From: an uncultured Clostridia bacterium | Lineage (GTDB): Bacteria; Bacillota; Clostridia; Oscillospirales; Acutalibacteraceae | Length of the DNA stretch: 64,000 nt | Reading direction: 5' to 3' | NCBI GenBank assembly: GCA_947305745.1 | Contig: CAMZEH010000001.1 | Span: 310,001-374,000 of the forward strand | Shown here: positions 57,435 through 64,000 of the stretch, in pieces | Numbering within the stretch: the first letter of the stretch is position 1 | Layout of the letters: every line of letters begins with the position of its first letter | Translations under genes and position numbers: made by a program | The notes under the pieces: generated by a model | What the model saw: only the letters and a program-made list of their open reading frames with translations | Database searches by the model: none | Told to the model about the DNA's origin: nothing

Positions 57435-57734
57435 TTAAATAGGTTTAAATGATTGTTTGTGAGCGTTAAAAATAGCTTTTCTGCAGAAAGCATCTTCAAC
57501 TGCGTTGAAGTTTGTTCCACCGGCGACGGCCTCCATAGACTCGTCGCTACAAATAGAATTAGCCGTTTGTAGAGCTTTTTCTACGGTTTCGACAAAATAA
57601 TCGAGTTCGTCTTCCAATACAGTTTGATTGTAGTTTTCAAAAATTTTTCTCATTTCCTCCCGAGAAGAGCAGCCGAGAAGGCTATCAATGAATTCGTCAT
57701 TTTTAACGAGTTCCGTGAATTTGTTTTCGTCCAT
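57435..57734 (-). CDS. Nif11-like double-glycine leader peptide (putative secreted/RiPP precursor), 99 aa
   Basis: Residues 1-73 form a long leader ending DESMEAVAGG, with GG at 72-73, and a helix-rich body (FTELVKNDEFIDSLLGCSS... and EMRKIFENYNQTVLED) that looks like Nif11/nitrile-hydratase leader peptides used with C39 exporters. The core is only 26 residues (TNFNAVEDAFCRKAIFN...) with one Cys and few Ser/Thr, so a lanthipeptide is unlikely. The ATG at 57734 has AAGGA upstream; upstream in-frame residues have no such site. It lies 5 bp from the dnaJ stop, convergent, with its own promoter. Confidence 0.7.
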   Translation of the reverse strand: MDENKFTELVKNDEFIDSLLGCSSREEMRKIFENYNQTVLEDELDYFVETVEKALQTANSICSDESMEAVAGGTNFNAVEDAFCRKAIFNAHKQSFKPI

Positions 57735-57768
57735 AGTAAACCATCCTTTCGATAATAAAATATTATCT

Positions 57769-57797
57769 ATAATATATATTTTAAAAAACAATGTCAA
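57769..57797 (-). promoter_or_regulatory. SigmaA promoter of the 99-aa double-glycine gene
   Basis: Minus strand: TTGACA (57792-57797), 17-nt spacer, TATTAT (57769-57774). Confidence 0.8.
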
Positions 57798-57912
57798 CAC
57801 TTTTTTATATTTTTAATTTAAATTTTTAATTTCAGATAAAAAATATTTGAATTTTATGGTTTTATTTATCCAAAATTCATATCAAAAATTTAAAAAATAA
57901 TAAATATTAATA

Positions 57913-57941
57913 TTGACTCTCGAGCTTAATATAATTAAAAT
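57913..57941 (+). promoter_or_regulatory. Promoter of the DUF1292 gene
   Basis: TTGACT (57913-57918), 17-nt spacer, TAAAAT (57936-57941). Confidence 0.78.
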
Positions 57942-57984
57942 AGTAAAGTAAAATATTTTGCTATTTGAATCAGGAGGATCCAGA

Positions 57985-58263
57985 ATGGATGATAGTTTAC
58001 CGTTAGACATCGTAACGCTTGTTGATGATGAAGGTGTTGAAAGAGAATTTGAAGTGCTTGATTTTATTGAGAATTCCAAAGGGCGTTTTTATGCTCTTAT
58101 GCCGAATTTTGAGCTCCCCGATAAAGATCTGAACGCCGATGAAACGTATTTCATATTTGAGATTATCGAGCAAAATGGTGAAGATCAACTTTTTGAGGTT
58201 GATGACGATGAGCTTCTCGATGAGCTTTCACAGGAATTTGAAAGAAGACTTGGGAATATATAA
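57985..58263 (+). CDS. DUF1292 family protein
   Basis: 92 residues, strongly acidic. Starts MDDSLPLDIVTLVDDEGVEREFEVL, with the YALM(P) and DQLFEVDDDELLDEL blocks typical of DUF1292 (YrzB-like). Function unknown; elsewhere in Firmicutes it is found in an operon with ruvX (yrrK). Here ruvX lies about 6 kb away. AGGAGG precedes the ATG at 57985. Confidence 0.88.
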   Translation: MDDSLPLDIVTLVDDEGVEREFEVLDFIENSKGRFYALMPNFELPDKDLNADETYFIFEIIEQNGEDQLFEVDDDELLDELSQEFERRLGNI

Positions 58264-58286
58264 AAGCATTTAAATTTTAAAAATTC

Positions 58287-58470
58287 AATCTGCTTAATTC
58301 GCGGACTGCGTTCATATAACCCTACATTATTAAATCGGGAGCTCGGGTCCCGTATTTGATTGCAGACCTCTTGGCGAAAGCCAAACGAAGGGAGCGTGAG
58401 GATATGGGCAGGGCACCCACCTGCACGAGATGCAGGTTATTTAGAGCGCGATACGATTAAGTGGATTTTT
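58287..58470 (+). ncRNA. Structured RNA of about 184 nt, 6S-like candidate
   Basis: The ends form a 12-bp closing stem: AATCTGCTTAAT (58287-58298) with ATTAAGTGGATT (58456-58467), two G-T pairs, immediately followed by a T-run as in a 6S RNA. Inside are a long imperfect arm (CCCGTAT pairs with ATATGGG, CCTC with GAGG, and the tip TTGGC-GAAA-GCCAA) and a small 3'-side hairpin CCTGCA-CGAGA-TGCAGG. Overall size, long-arm shape and the 3'-side hairpin beside the central region match Firmicute 6S RNAs (RNA-polymerase-binding). No strong own promoter was found, so it could be processed from a DUF1292 transcript. Confidence 0.6.
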
Positions 58471-58546
58471 CATTTGCGAAGTTTGTTTTTAAGTTCGCTT
58501 CGTGCTATGTTTTAACGTAAGGAATAACTTTTTAGGAGGTAGATCT

Positions 58547-59242
58547 ATGAACTCGCTTGTTCTTGATATTTGCGTTTTGGCGGTGTTTGCGGTTTTTGTC
58601 GTCATGGGTTTTAGGAGCGGTGTAATGCGTTCGTTTGTGATGTTTGTGGGAGCAATTTTCGCATCTGTTTTCTCGGGATATTGTTCCGGAAAATTGGCAG
58701 ATTTTGCGTTCCAAACGTTTGTATCGCCATCGATAGAGAGTAGAGTTTTGAAGTCTATTTCCGAAAGTACGCTGAGTTTTCAGGCGTTTTGTGGGAATTT
58801 ACCCGGCTTCCTATGCGATGCATTGGCAAGCTACGGAATAACACCTTCCGAATTCAACCATATTATAAGTAATAGCACGGAAAACGAAATTCCGATGAAG
58901 GTTGCAAAGCTTGTTGAGCCAGCATTTACGGGAGTTTTCAGGTATATTTTTTCAATTTTTATTTTCATAATACTAATGCTCGTAGTGAGGCTTTTATCGC
59001 GTTTTGTTTTAAAACTTTTCAAGCATAAACCGATAAATAAAGCAAATAGCTTGGTCGGAGGACTTTTCGGAGCGCTTAAAGCGTATGTTGTGGTAGCGGT
59101 TTTACTGTGCTGTATCCGTGCTCTTCTACCGATGATGCAAAATCCACCCGAAATGCTCTCAGGTGAAAGTATTTCGTCAAGTATGGTATTCAAAGAACTA
59201 TATTTTAAAAACCCGATTTATGATATGTTTCAAAAGATGTAA
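58547..59242 (+). CDS. CvpA family membrane protein
   Basis: 231 residues. Four hydrophobic segments (about 5-25, 30-48, 134-155, 177-195) with the CvpA start DICVLAVFAVFVVMGFRSGVMRS and a central GGLFGALKAY helix. CvpA proteins are named for colicin V production, but their role is not clear. AGGAGG lies 8 nt before the ATG at 58547; the frame upstream is not used. Confidence 0.85.
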   Translation: MNSLVLDICVLAVFAVFVVMGFRSGVMRSFVMFVGAIFASVFSGYCSGKLADFAFQTFVSPSIESRVLKSISESTLSFQAFCGNLPGFLCDALASYGITPSEFNHIISNSTENEIPMKVAKLVEPAFTGVFRYIFSIFIFIILMLVVRLLSRFVLKLFKHKPINKANSLVGGLFGALKAYVVVAVLLCCIRALLPMMQNPPEMLSGESISSSMVFKELYFKNPIYDMFQKM

Positions 59243-59283
59243 AGAATGACGTAAAAAAAAGAAGTAGAAAAGAGCTGAAAGAT

Positions 59284-59859
59284 GTGAGTTTTATAGAGAA
59301 TTTAAAAAACAATTTGACTGTTCCCAACGCTCTTTCATTTATGAGAATAATAATAGTTGTGCCGTTTGTGATGTCAGTTGTTGCAGACGACTATATAACA
59401 GCAGTCTCAATACTTTTGATATCCGGAATAACTGACCTTTTAGACGGAATAATAGCAAGAAAATTTAATCAGGTAACGGAACTCGGAAAAATGATAGACC
59501 CCACTGCAGACAAAGTAACTTTAATGGCGGTAATGATTTGCGTCGGGCTTAAGTTCCCTGCAGTTTATCCGTTTATGGTAATTTTGATTTTAAAAGAAGT
59601 CTTGATGCTTGCGGCAGGCGGAATCCTGATACTTTTAAAAGAAAAACCTCCTGCCGCCAGATGGTACGGGAAAGTAGCAACAGCGGTATTTTATGTCTCT
59701 GTAGTGATGATAGTCGGCGCAAAAGCATTTTTTGGTTTTGAAAACGCGGTTTTCAATGAAGTTTTGATGTTATTGACCGCAATTTGTATGTTTTATGCGG
59801 TATTCAGATACGGCGAAATTTTTATAAAGACAATAAAAACACGAAAAATAGAAAAATAA
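59284..59859 (+). CDS. pgsA: CDP-diacylglycerol--glycerol-3-phosphate 3-phosphatidyltransferase
   Basis: 191 residues, a polytopic membrane enzyme. The CDP-alcohol phosphatidyltransferase motif DLLDGIIARKFNQVTELGKM followed by DPTADK is complete, including all Asp residues. It makes phosphatidylglycerol phosphate. Start GTG, after GAGCTGAAAG. A terminator hairpin begins within the last codon. Confidence 0.94.
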   Translation: MSFIENLKNNLTVPNALSFMRIIIVVPFVMSVVADDYITAVSILLISGITDLLDGIIARKFNQVTELGKMIDPTADKVTLMAVMICVGLKFPAVYPFMVILILKEVLMLAAGGILILLKEKPPAARWYGKVATAVFYVSVVMIVGAKAFFGFENAVFNEVLMLLTAICMFYAVFRYGEIFIKTIKTRKIEK

Positions 59860-59883
59860 TCTTACGGAGTAGTAAGATTTTTA
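59858..59883 (+). terminator. Intrinsic terminator after pgsA
   Basis: ATCTTAC pairs with GTAAGAT around a 6-nt loop, followed by TTTTT, at the end of pgsA. Confidence 0.75.
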
Positions 59884-59918
59884 ATATCAAAAAAATAATC
59901 TGTAAGGAGAGTGATTAT

Positions 59919-62249
59919 ATGCTATGTTCAAGGTGTAAAAAAAGAGCTGCCGTAGTTTTTGTTTCTTCCTCCAGTGGCGCAACAGCTCCCGAAGGACTGT
60001 GTATCCAGTGCGCAAAGGAAGTCGGAATAAAACCTCTTCAAGATATGATGAATAAAATGGGCATTTCCGAAGAAGAATTATCAGGTATGCAAGAGCAGTT
60101 CGACGAAATGATAAATGCCACGGCGGAATTTGACGATAAAGATGCGGAGGACGACACAGATGAAGAAGACGGCTTCGAACCGGGCGGTGCGGCGACATTT
60201 CCGTTTGTTAAAAATCTCTTTTCAAATATGCTTTTCTCTAATAAAGATGCTTCGGTTAATGAGGCTGAAAAAAGCGGTGAAAAGGATAGTTCAGGAAAGT
60301 CAAAAAAGAAATCCAAGAAAAGAAATTTAAATCTTTATTGCACAAATCTTACGCAGAAAGCCGCAGACGGCAAAATCGATAGAATAATAGGCCGCGATAA
60401 AGAGATAAACCGTGCGGTTCAGATACTTTGCCGCAGAACGAAAAACAATCCGTGTTTCATAGGTGAGCCGGGAGTAGGTAAGACGGCGATAGCCGAGGGT
60501 TTGGCGATAAAAATAGCAAATGGAGATGTTCCGTATAAATTAAAAAGCAAAGAGCTTTATCTTCTCGACCTCACGGCACTTGTTGCCGGCACGCAGTTCA
60601 GAGGTCAGTTCGAGAATAGAATTAAAGGCCTCATCGACGAGGTAAAACGTGAAGGGAATATAATACTTTTTATCGACGAAGTGCATAATCTAGTTGGAAC
60701 GGGTGATTCGGAGGGCTCGATGAGCGCCGCAAATATATTAAAGCCTGCACTTTCGAGAGGAGAAGTACAGGTTATAGGTGCAACGACGTTCGCCGAATAT
60801 CGCAAGCATATAGAGAAAGATTCGGCGCTGGAGCGTAGATTTCAGCCGATAAAAGTTATCGAGCCGAGCGTAGAAGAAACTGTTTCGGTGCTAAAGGGCG
60901 TAAAAGATTACTACGAAAAGCATCATAGAGTTAAAATTTCCGATGGGCTTATAAAGAAACTCGTAACGCTTTCGGAAAGGTATATCACGGATAGATATCT
61001 GCCCGATAAAGCAATAGATTTGCTCGATGAGTCCTGCACGTATGCAGCTCTGAGAAATAAAAAGCTTTCCAGATATGAGGAACTCTCGTTTGAAAACGAA
61101 AAGCTCAAAAAAGAGGAAGAAAACCTCGTTGCAAAGGGCGAGGAGGCCGATTACAAAGAGCTTGCGGAAATACGCTGCAAGCTTGCAAAGCATGGCGAAG
61201 AAATGGATTCCATAAAAAAAGACGCGGTAGATGCCGAGGTTAAAGAGTCGGACATAGCGCATGTTATCGAGCTTTGGACGGGTATACCTGCTTCGAAAAT
61301 TCGCGAAAATGAATTCACAAAACTGGGAATCTTGGAAGAAGAACTCGGTAAAAAAGTCATAGGTCAAGAAAAGGCCGTGAAAGCCGTAGCGTCGGCGATA
61401 AAAAGAAACCGCATTCAAATTAGCCCGAGAAGACGTCCTGCATCGTTTATATTTGTAGGCTCTACGGGCGTCGGAAAAACGGAGCTTGTAAAAGTTTTGG
61501 CGAAAGAGCTTTTTGATTCGCCCGAAGCGCTGATAAGACTTGATATGTCAGAATATATGGAAAAACATTCCGTTTCGAAGATAGTGGGGTCCCCTCCGGG
61601 ATACGTCGGATACGACGAGGCAGGTCAGCTTACCGAAAAAGTCCGTCAAAGGCCATATAGTGTGATACTTTTCGACGAAATCGAGAAAGCTCACCCGGAT
61701 GTTATGAATTTGCTTCTTCAAATTCTTGATGAGGGTAAAGTCACGGATTCTCACGGCAGGACGGTGAATTTTGAAAATACGGTAATAGTCATGACGTCAA
61801 ACGCAGGCAGCGGTAAGAAAGATGGCGCGCTTGGGTTTGCGAAAAGCGGAGATGATTTAGTTAAAGAAAAGGTCATGAGAGCGCTCAAAGACTTTTTAAG
61901 ACCTGAATTTTTGAGCCGTGTCGATGAGATCGTCGTGTTTAATAATCTCACCAAAGACGACTACGAAAAAATTGCAAAACTTATGCTCGATGAGTATGTT
62001 GAATCGCTTGCGGAACACGACTTAAAATTTGAATATGACGAAAAAGCGGTGGAAAAACTTGCGGATAAATCCATCGGCGGAGAAAGCGGCGCAAGAGATT
62101 TGCGTAATCTCATTCGCAAAGAAGTCGAAGATAAGATTTCAGAACTGATAGTTAAAAATGGTGGATTTAATATAGGAAAACTCACGCTTACAGCTGATCC
62201 CGAACTCAAGATACTTGTTAACGGAAATAAAAATGGAGTGATGTTATGA
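59919..62249 (+). CDS. clpE: ClpE-like AAA+ ATPase (Clp protease ATP-binding subunit) with zinc finger
   Basis: 776 residues. An N-terminal zinc finger (C3, C6, C28, C31) precedes a 100-residue acidic, then lysine-rich linker. Two AAA+ modules follow: Walker A at about 182-189 (GEPGVGKT) and [13 protein letters not shown], a middle coiled-coil domain, and the end segment with [16 protein letters not shown]. The layout matches ClpE, a heat-shock unfoldase for ClpP; it lacks the ClpC N-domain. The ATG at 59919 has AAGGAG upstream; an upstream in-frame start overlaps pgsA. Its stop overlaps nrdR by 4 bp. Confidence 0.87.
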   Translation: MLCSRCKKRAAVVFVSSSSGATAPEGLCIQCAKEVGIKPLQDMMNKMGISEEELSGMQEQFDEMINATAEFDDKDAEDDTDEEDGFEPGGAATFPFVKNLFSNMLFSNKDASVNEAEKSGEKDSSGKSKKKSKKRNLNLYCTNLTQKAADGKIDRIIGRDKEINRAVQILCRRTKNNPCFIGEPGVGKTAIAEGLAIKIANGDVPYKLKSKELYLLDLTALVAGTQFRGQFENRIKGLIDEVKREGNIILFIDEVHNLVGTGDSEGSMSAANILKPALSRGEVQVIGATTFAEYRKHIEKDSALERRFQPIKVIEPSVEETVSVLKGVKDYYEKHHRVKISDGLIKKLVTLSERYITDRYLPDKAIDLLDESCTYAALRNKKLSRYEELSFENEKLKKEEENLVAKGEEADYKELAEIRCKLAKHGEEMDSIKKDAVDAEVKESDIAHVIELWTGIPASKIRENEFTKLGILEEELGKKVIGQEKAVKAVASAIKRNRIQISPRRRPASFIFVGSTGVGKTELVKVLAKELFDSPEALIRLDMSEYMEKHSVSKIVGSPPGYVGYDEAGQLTEKVRQRPYSVILFDEIEKAHPDVMNLLLQILDEGKVTDSHGRTVNFENTVIVMTSNAGSGKKDGALGFAKSGDDLVKEKVMRALKDFLRPEFLSRVDEIVVFNNLTKDDYEKIAKLMLDEYVESLAEHDLKFEYDEKAVEKLADKSIGGESGARDLRNLIRKEVEDKISELIVKNGGFNIGKLTLTADPELKILVNGNKNGVML

Positions 62250-62707
62250 AATGCCCCTATTGCGGACACGAAAGCAGTAAAGTCGTGGAATCGCGCTGTG
62301 CCGATGAAGGCTCGAGAGTGAGAAGGCGCCGGGAATGCGAACACTGCTCGAAACGCTTTACGACATATGAAGTTGTGGAGTATATTCCGCTGATGGTGAT
62401 AAAACGAGGTGGAGCAAGAGAAAAATTCGAACGTAAAAAAGTTTTTGATGGGCTTCTGAGAGCTTGTGAAAAGCGTGCAATTTCGCTGGAAAAAATCGAA
62501 AACATGACGGATGAAATAGAATCGAAACTTCAAAATATGCTCGAAAGAGAAGTAAAATCCTCGTATATAGGTGAGCTTTCGATGCAGCAGCTAAAAAAAT
62601 GCGATGAGGTTGCATATATCAGATTTGCCTCCGTGTACAGGCAGTTCAAAGATGTTCAGGCATTCATGAGTGAGCTCGAGAGTTTTTTGAGTGGCGACAA
62701 AAATTAA
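62246..62707 (+). CDS. nrdR: Transcriptional repressor NrdR
   Basis: 153 residues. Zinc ribbon CPYCGHESSKVVESR...CEHCSKRF at the N-terminus and an ATP-cone domain (PLMVIKRGGAREKFERKKVFDGL...). It senses ATP/dATP and represses ribonucleotide reductase genes. It is coupled to the clpE-like gene by ATGA. Confidence 0.96.
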   Translation: MKCPYCGHESSKVVESRCADEGSRVRRRRECEHCSKRFTTYEVVEYIPLMVIKRGGAREKFERKKVFDGLLRACEKRAISLEKIENMTDEIESKLQNMLEREVKSSYIGELSMQQLKKCDEVAYIRFASVYRQFKDVQAFMSELESFLSGDKN

Positions 62708-62735
62708 GTTTGTATTATTTTTATTTGCGAATATG

Positions 62736-62764
62736 TTTAAAAATATTAATGGCTGTGATATAAT
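62736..62764 (+). promoter_or_regulatory. Promoter of the secreted glycine-rich gene
   Basis: TTTAAA (62736-62741), 17-nt spacer, TATAAT (62759-62764). Confidence 0.6.
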
Positions 62765-62798
62765 TATCATAGTCTATTAAAATTGTGGGGTTATTAAA

Positions 62799-63764
62799 AT
62801 GTTTATCAAAAAAATAAAAATTATTTCTGCTTTATTTGGAGCTGTGGCAGTGTTATCGATTATGCCGTCGGATTTATATGTAAGTGCCAAGAATATCAAC
62901 ATTGCCGAATCCGCGCCAAGTCGAGGCACGAATGATGTTTTGTCGAAAGAAATTTATGTTTCCGATATTTTTGAGCTTTTGCAGGCTTTGGATAACACAT
63001 CACCATGGGGGAAGATATTTCTTAAAAATGATATAAATATGTCGGGCGTTACGCTTGTAATTAAAAAATCCGTGGTTATTGATCTGAACGGGCATAGTAT
63101 ATTTGTGGATAAAAACTCCGGCGGTATAGTGATAGAAAGCAAGTATTCCGCCGATAAAAAGAAAATAATAAGAGAGTATTCTTCGGATTACACTTGGAAC
63201 GAAAATAAGCATAAAGTCGAGAAACCGTTTTTTGGCGGCGATGGCTATAATCTTACCATAGTTGATTACGAAGAACGAAATGAGTATAATGATGATCTTT
63301 ATGTGATGATAAAAAACGGAAGTGTTACTCACGAAGAAGGCGGAAATGGCAGTGACGGAGAGCCTGGTACGTGGCTTAAATGTTCAGGTAAAAATGGAGA
63401 AACTCCCTCAGCACCGATAACGTTAAACTCAGGTGTACTTTCTTTATCAAATATGAAGGTAATGGGAGGAAATGGTGGACAAGGTGGGAACGGCTCACAT
63501 TATCCTTGGCCCCACTTACCTTTCTCCGGTGGTTGCGGTGCAGACGGCGGAGACGGTGGAAATGGCGGAAGTGCTATATCTGTTAAACGACGTGAGGCAA
63601 AGCTTATAATTGATAAAAATTCTCAAATTTCCGCGGGCCTTCCGGGAAGCGGAGGAAAATACGGCGAGCCAAGTAGCGAATACTGGTTTTACAAATCCAA
63701 GCCCGGCGTAAATGGAAAACGCGGTAAAATCAACCCCAATATAGAATATAAATACAAAAAATAA
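62799..63764 (+). CDS. Secreted glycine-rich beta-helix-like protein, unknown function
   Basis: 321 residues. N-terminal signal peptide (about 1-30, with a likely cleavage after SA). Next comes a parallel beta-helix start (EIYVSDIFELLQALDN... then IVLKNDI-type and VVIDLNGHSIFV). From about residue 195 the chain becomes glycine/asparagine-rich with GGNGGQGGNG and GGDGGNGG runs, and ends in a basic tail. Such proteins are usually surface or secreted. The function is unknown. GGGG lies 8 nt before the ATG. It is followed by a double-glycine peptide gene on the same strand, but the two have separate promoters. Confidence 0.65.
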   Translation: MFIKKIKIISALFGAVAVLSIMPSDLYVSAKNINIAESAPSRGTNDVLSKEIYVSDIFELLQALDNTSPWGKIFLKNDINMSGVTLVIKKSVVIDLNGHSIFVDKNSGGIVIESKYSADKKKIIREYSSDYTWNENKHKVEKPFFGGDGYNLTIVDYEERNEYNDDLYVMIKNGSVTHEEGGNGSDGEPGTWLKCSGKNGETPSAPITLNSGVLSLSNMKVMGGNGGQGGNGSHYPWPHLPFSGGCGADGGDGGNGGSAISVKRREAKLIIDKNSQISAGLPGSGGKYGEPSSEYWFYKSKPGVNGKRGKINPNIEYKYKK

Positions 63765-63771
63765 AATATAT

Positions 63772-63800
63772 TTGACTTTTTTGAATCAATATGATACACT
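63772..63800 (+). promoter_or_regulatory. SigmaA promoter of the terminal double-glycine gene
   Basis: TTGACT (63772-63777), 17-nt spacer, TACACT (63795-63800), 45 nt upstream of the ATG. Confidence 0.78.
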
Positions 63801-63844
63801 ACTGTTGTAACCATATCATATAATTATATAAGGAGGAAGCAAAA

Positions 63845-64000
63845 ATGGATATTTTGAACAACGAAAAATTGGAAAAAGTTTCGGGAGGTATGAAAAATCC
63901 CGTCAGCGGTATTTCTTTTGAGGAAGCGATGAGAAATGCCGAGGAATTAGGCCCAGATCGTAAAGACATGGGTGGCTGGAAACAGATGAACAAAGTCGAT
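63845..64000 (+). CDS. Double-glycine leader peptide, 3' end outside window
   Basis: 52 codons are visible. The leader is short: MDILNNEKLEKVSGG, with GG at residues 14-15 after the usual hydrophobic/charged pattern. The following part (MKNPVSGISFEEAMRNAEEL...) is helical and charged, without Cys so far. AAGGAGG lies 8 nt before the ATG. Third gene of this kind in the window; the frame is still open at the right edge, so its partners downstream are not visible. Confidence 0.65.
   Translation, partial: MDILNNEKLEKVSGGMKNPVSGISFEEAMRNAEELGPDRKDMGGWKQMNKVD

Noticed and set aside
58264..58546. Riboswitch for cvpA
   Set aside because: The structure is closed by a terminal stem with a T-run, which fits an independent RNA better than a ligand-binding leader.

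Overview
The window is a low-G+C, gene-dense piece of a bacterial chromosome. It most likely comes from an anaerobic, endospore-forming Clostridia member, and the gut Oscillospirales/Ruminococcaceae type fits best. The evidence is spoIIP, spoIIGA-sigE, spoVAD, a SleC-like cortex-lytic enzyme and a spoVD-type PBP, together with rubrerythrin, AdhE, a CIRCE-controlled hrcA-grpE-dnaK-dnaJ operon and many strong AGGAGG ribosome-binding sites. TTG starts are unusually frequent (murG, dnaB, ftsH, dprA, ftsY, leuS, dnaJ and others). hrcA appears to start at CTG and infC at ATT. The taxon is inferred from gene content; no 16S gene is present.

Layout. 1-10.6 kb, mostly minus strand: the end of a PPP-type phosphatase, a SleC-like protein, spoVAD, a GGGtGRT/NifU-like scaffold gene pair, then a wall and division block (murG, ftsW, mraY, spoVD). 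10.6-11.2 kb: a 550-bp gap with decayed coding remnants and the rpsL promoter. 11.2-15.7 kb: the rpsL-rpsG-fusA-tuf operon. 15.8-24.6 kb, mainly minus: a double-glycine peptide gene, ndk, rubrerythrin, murC with two small membrane-protein genes and spoIIP, an orphan membrane gene, a five-tRNA operon, and spoIIGA-sigE. 24.7-34 kb, plus: tRNA-Ser, tdk, dnaB, tilS, hpt, ftsH, htrA and two tandem GT8 genes with membrane anchors. 34-38.6 kb: infC-rpmI-rplT with an attenuator leader, a DJ-1/PfpI gene, a GNAT gene, a SpoU methyltransferase and dprA. 38.6-50.7 kb: topA, trmFO, plsX, rnc, ftsY, yqeK, rsfS, leuS, adhE. 50.7-57.4 kb: an orphan gene, ruvX, yccF, and the hrcA heat-shock operon. 57.4-64 kb: a second double-glycine peptide gene, a DUF1292 gene, a 6S-like structured RNA, cvpA, pgsA, a ClpE-like ATPase, nrdR, a secreted glycine-rich protein and a third double-glycine peptide gene cut by the window end.

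Most of the window is housekeeping: translation, envelope synthesis, protein quality control and sporulation. The least explained parts are three dispersed double-glycine leader peptide genes, each with its own promoter and no local exporter; two tandem GT8 proteins whose catalytic domains appear to lie outside the membrane; a roughly 184-nt structured RNA; and several orphan small or membrane proteins. No CRISPR array, insertion sequence, prophage or recognised defence system was found. All calls come from reading the sequence; no database search was run.
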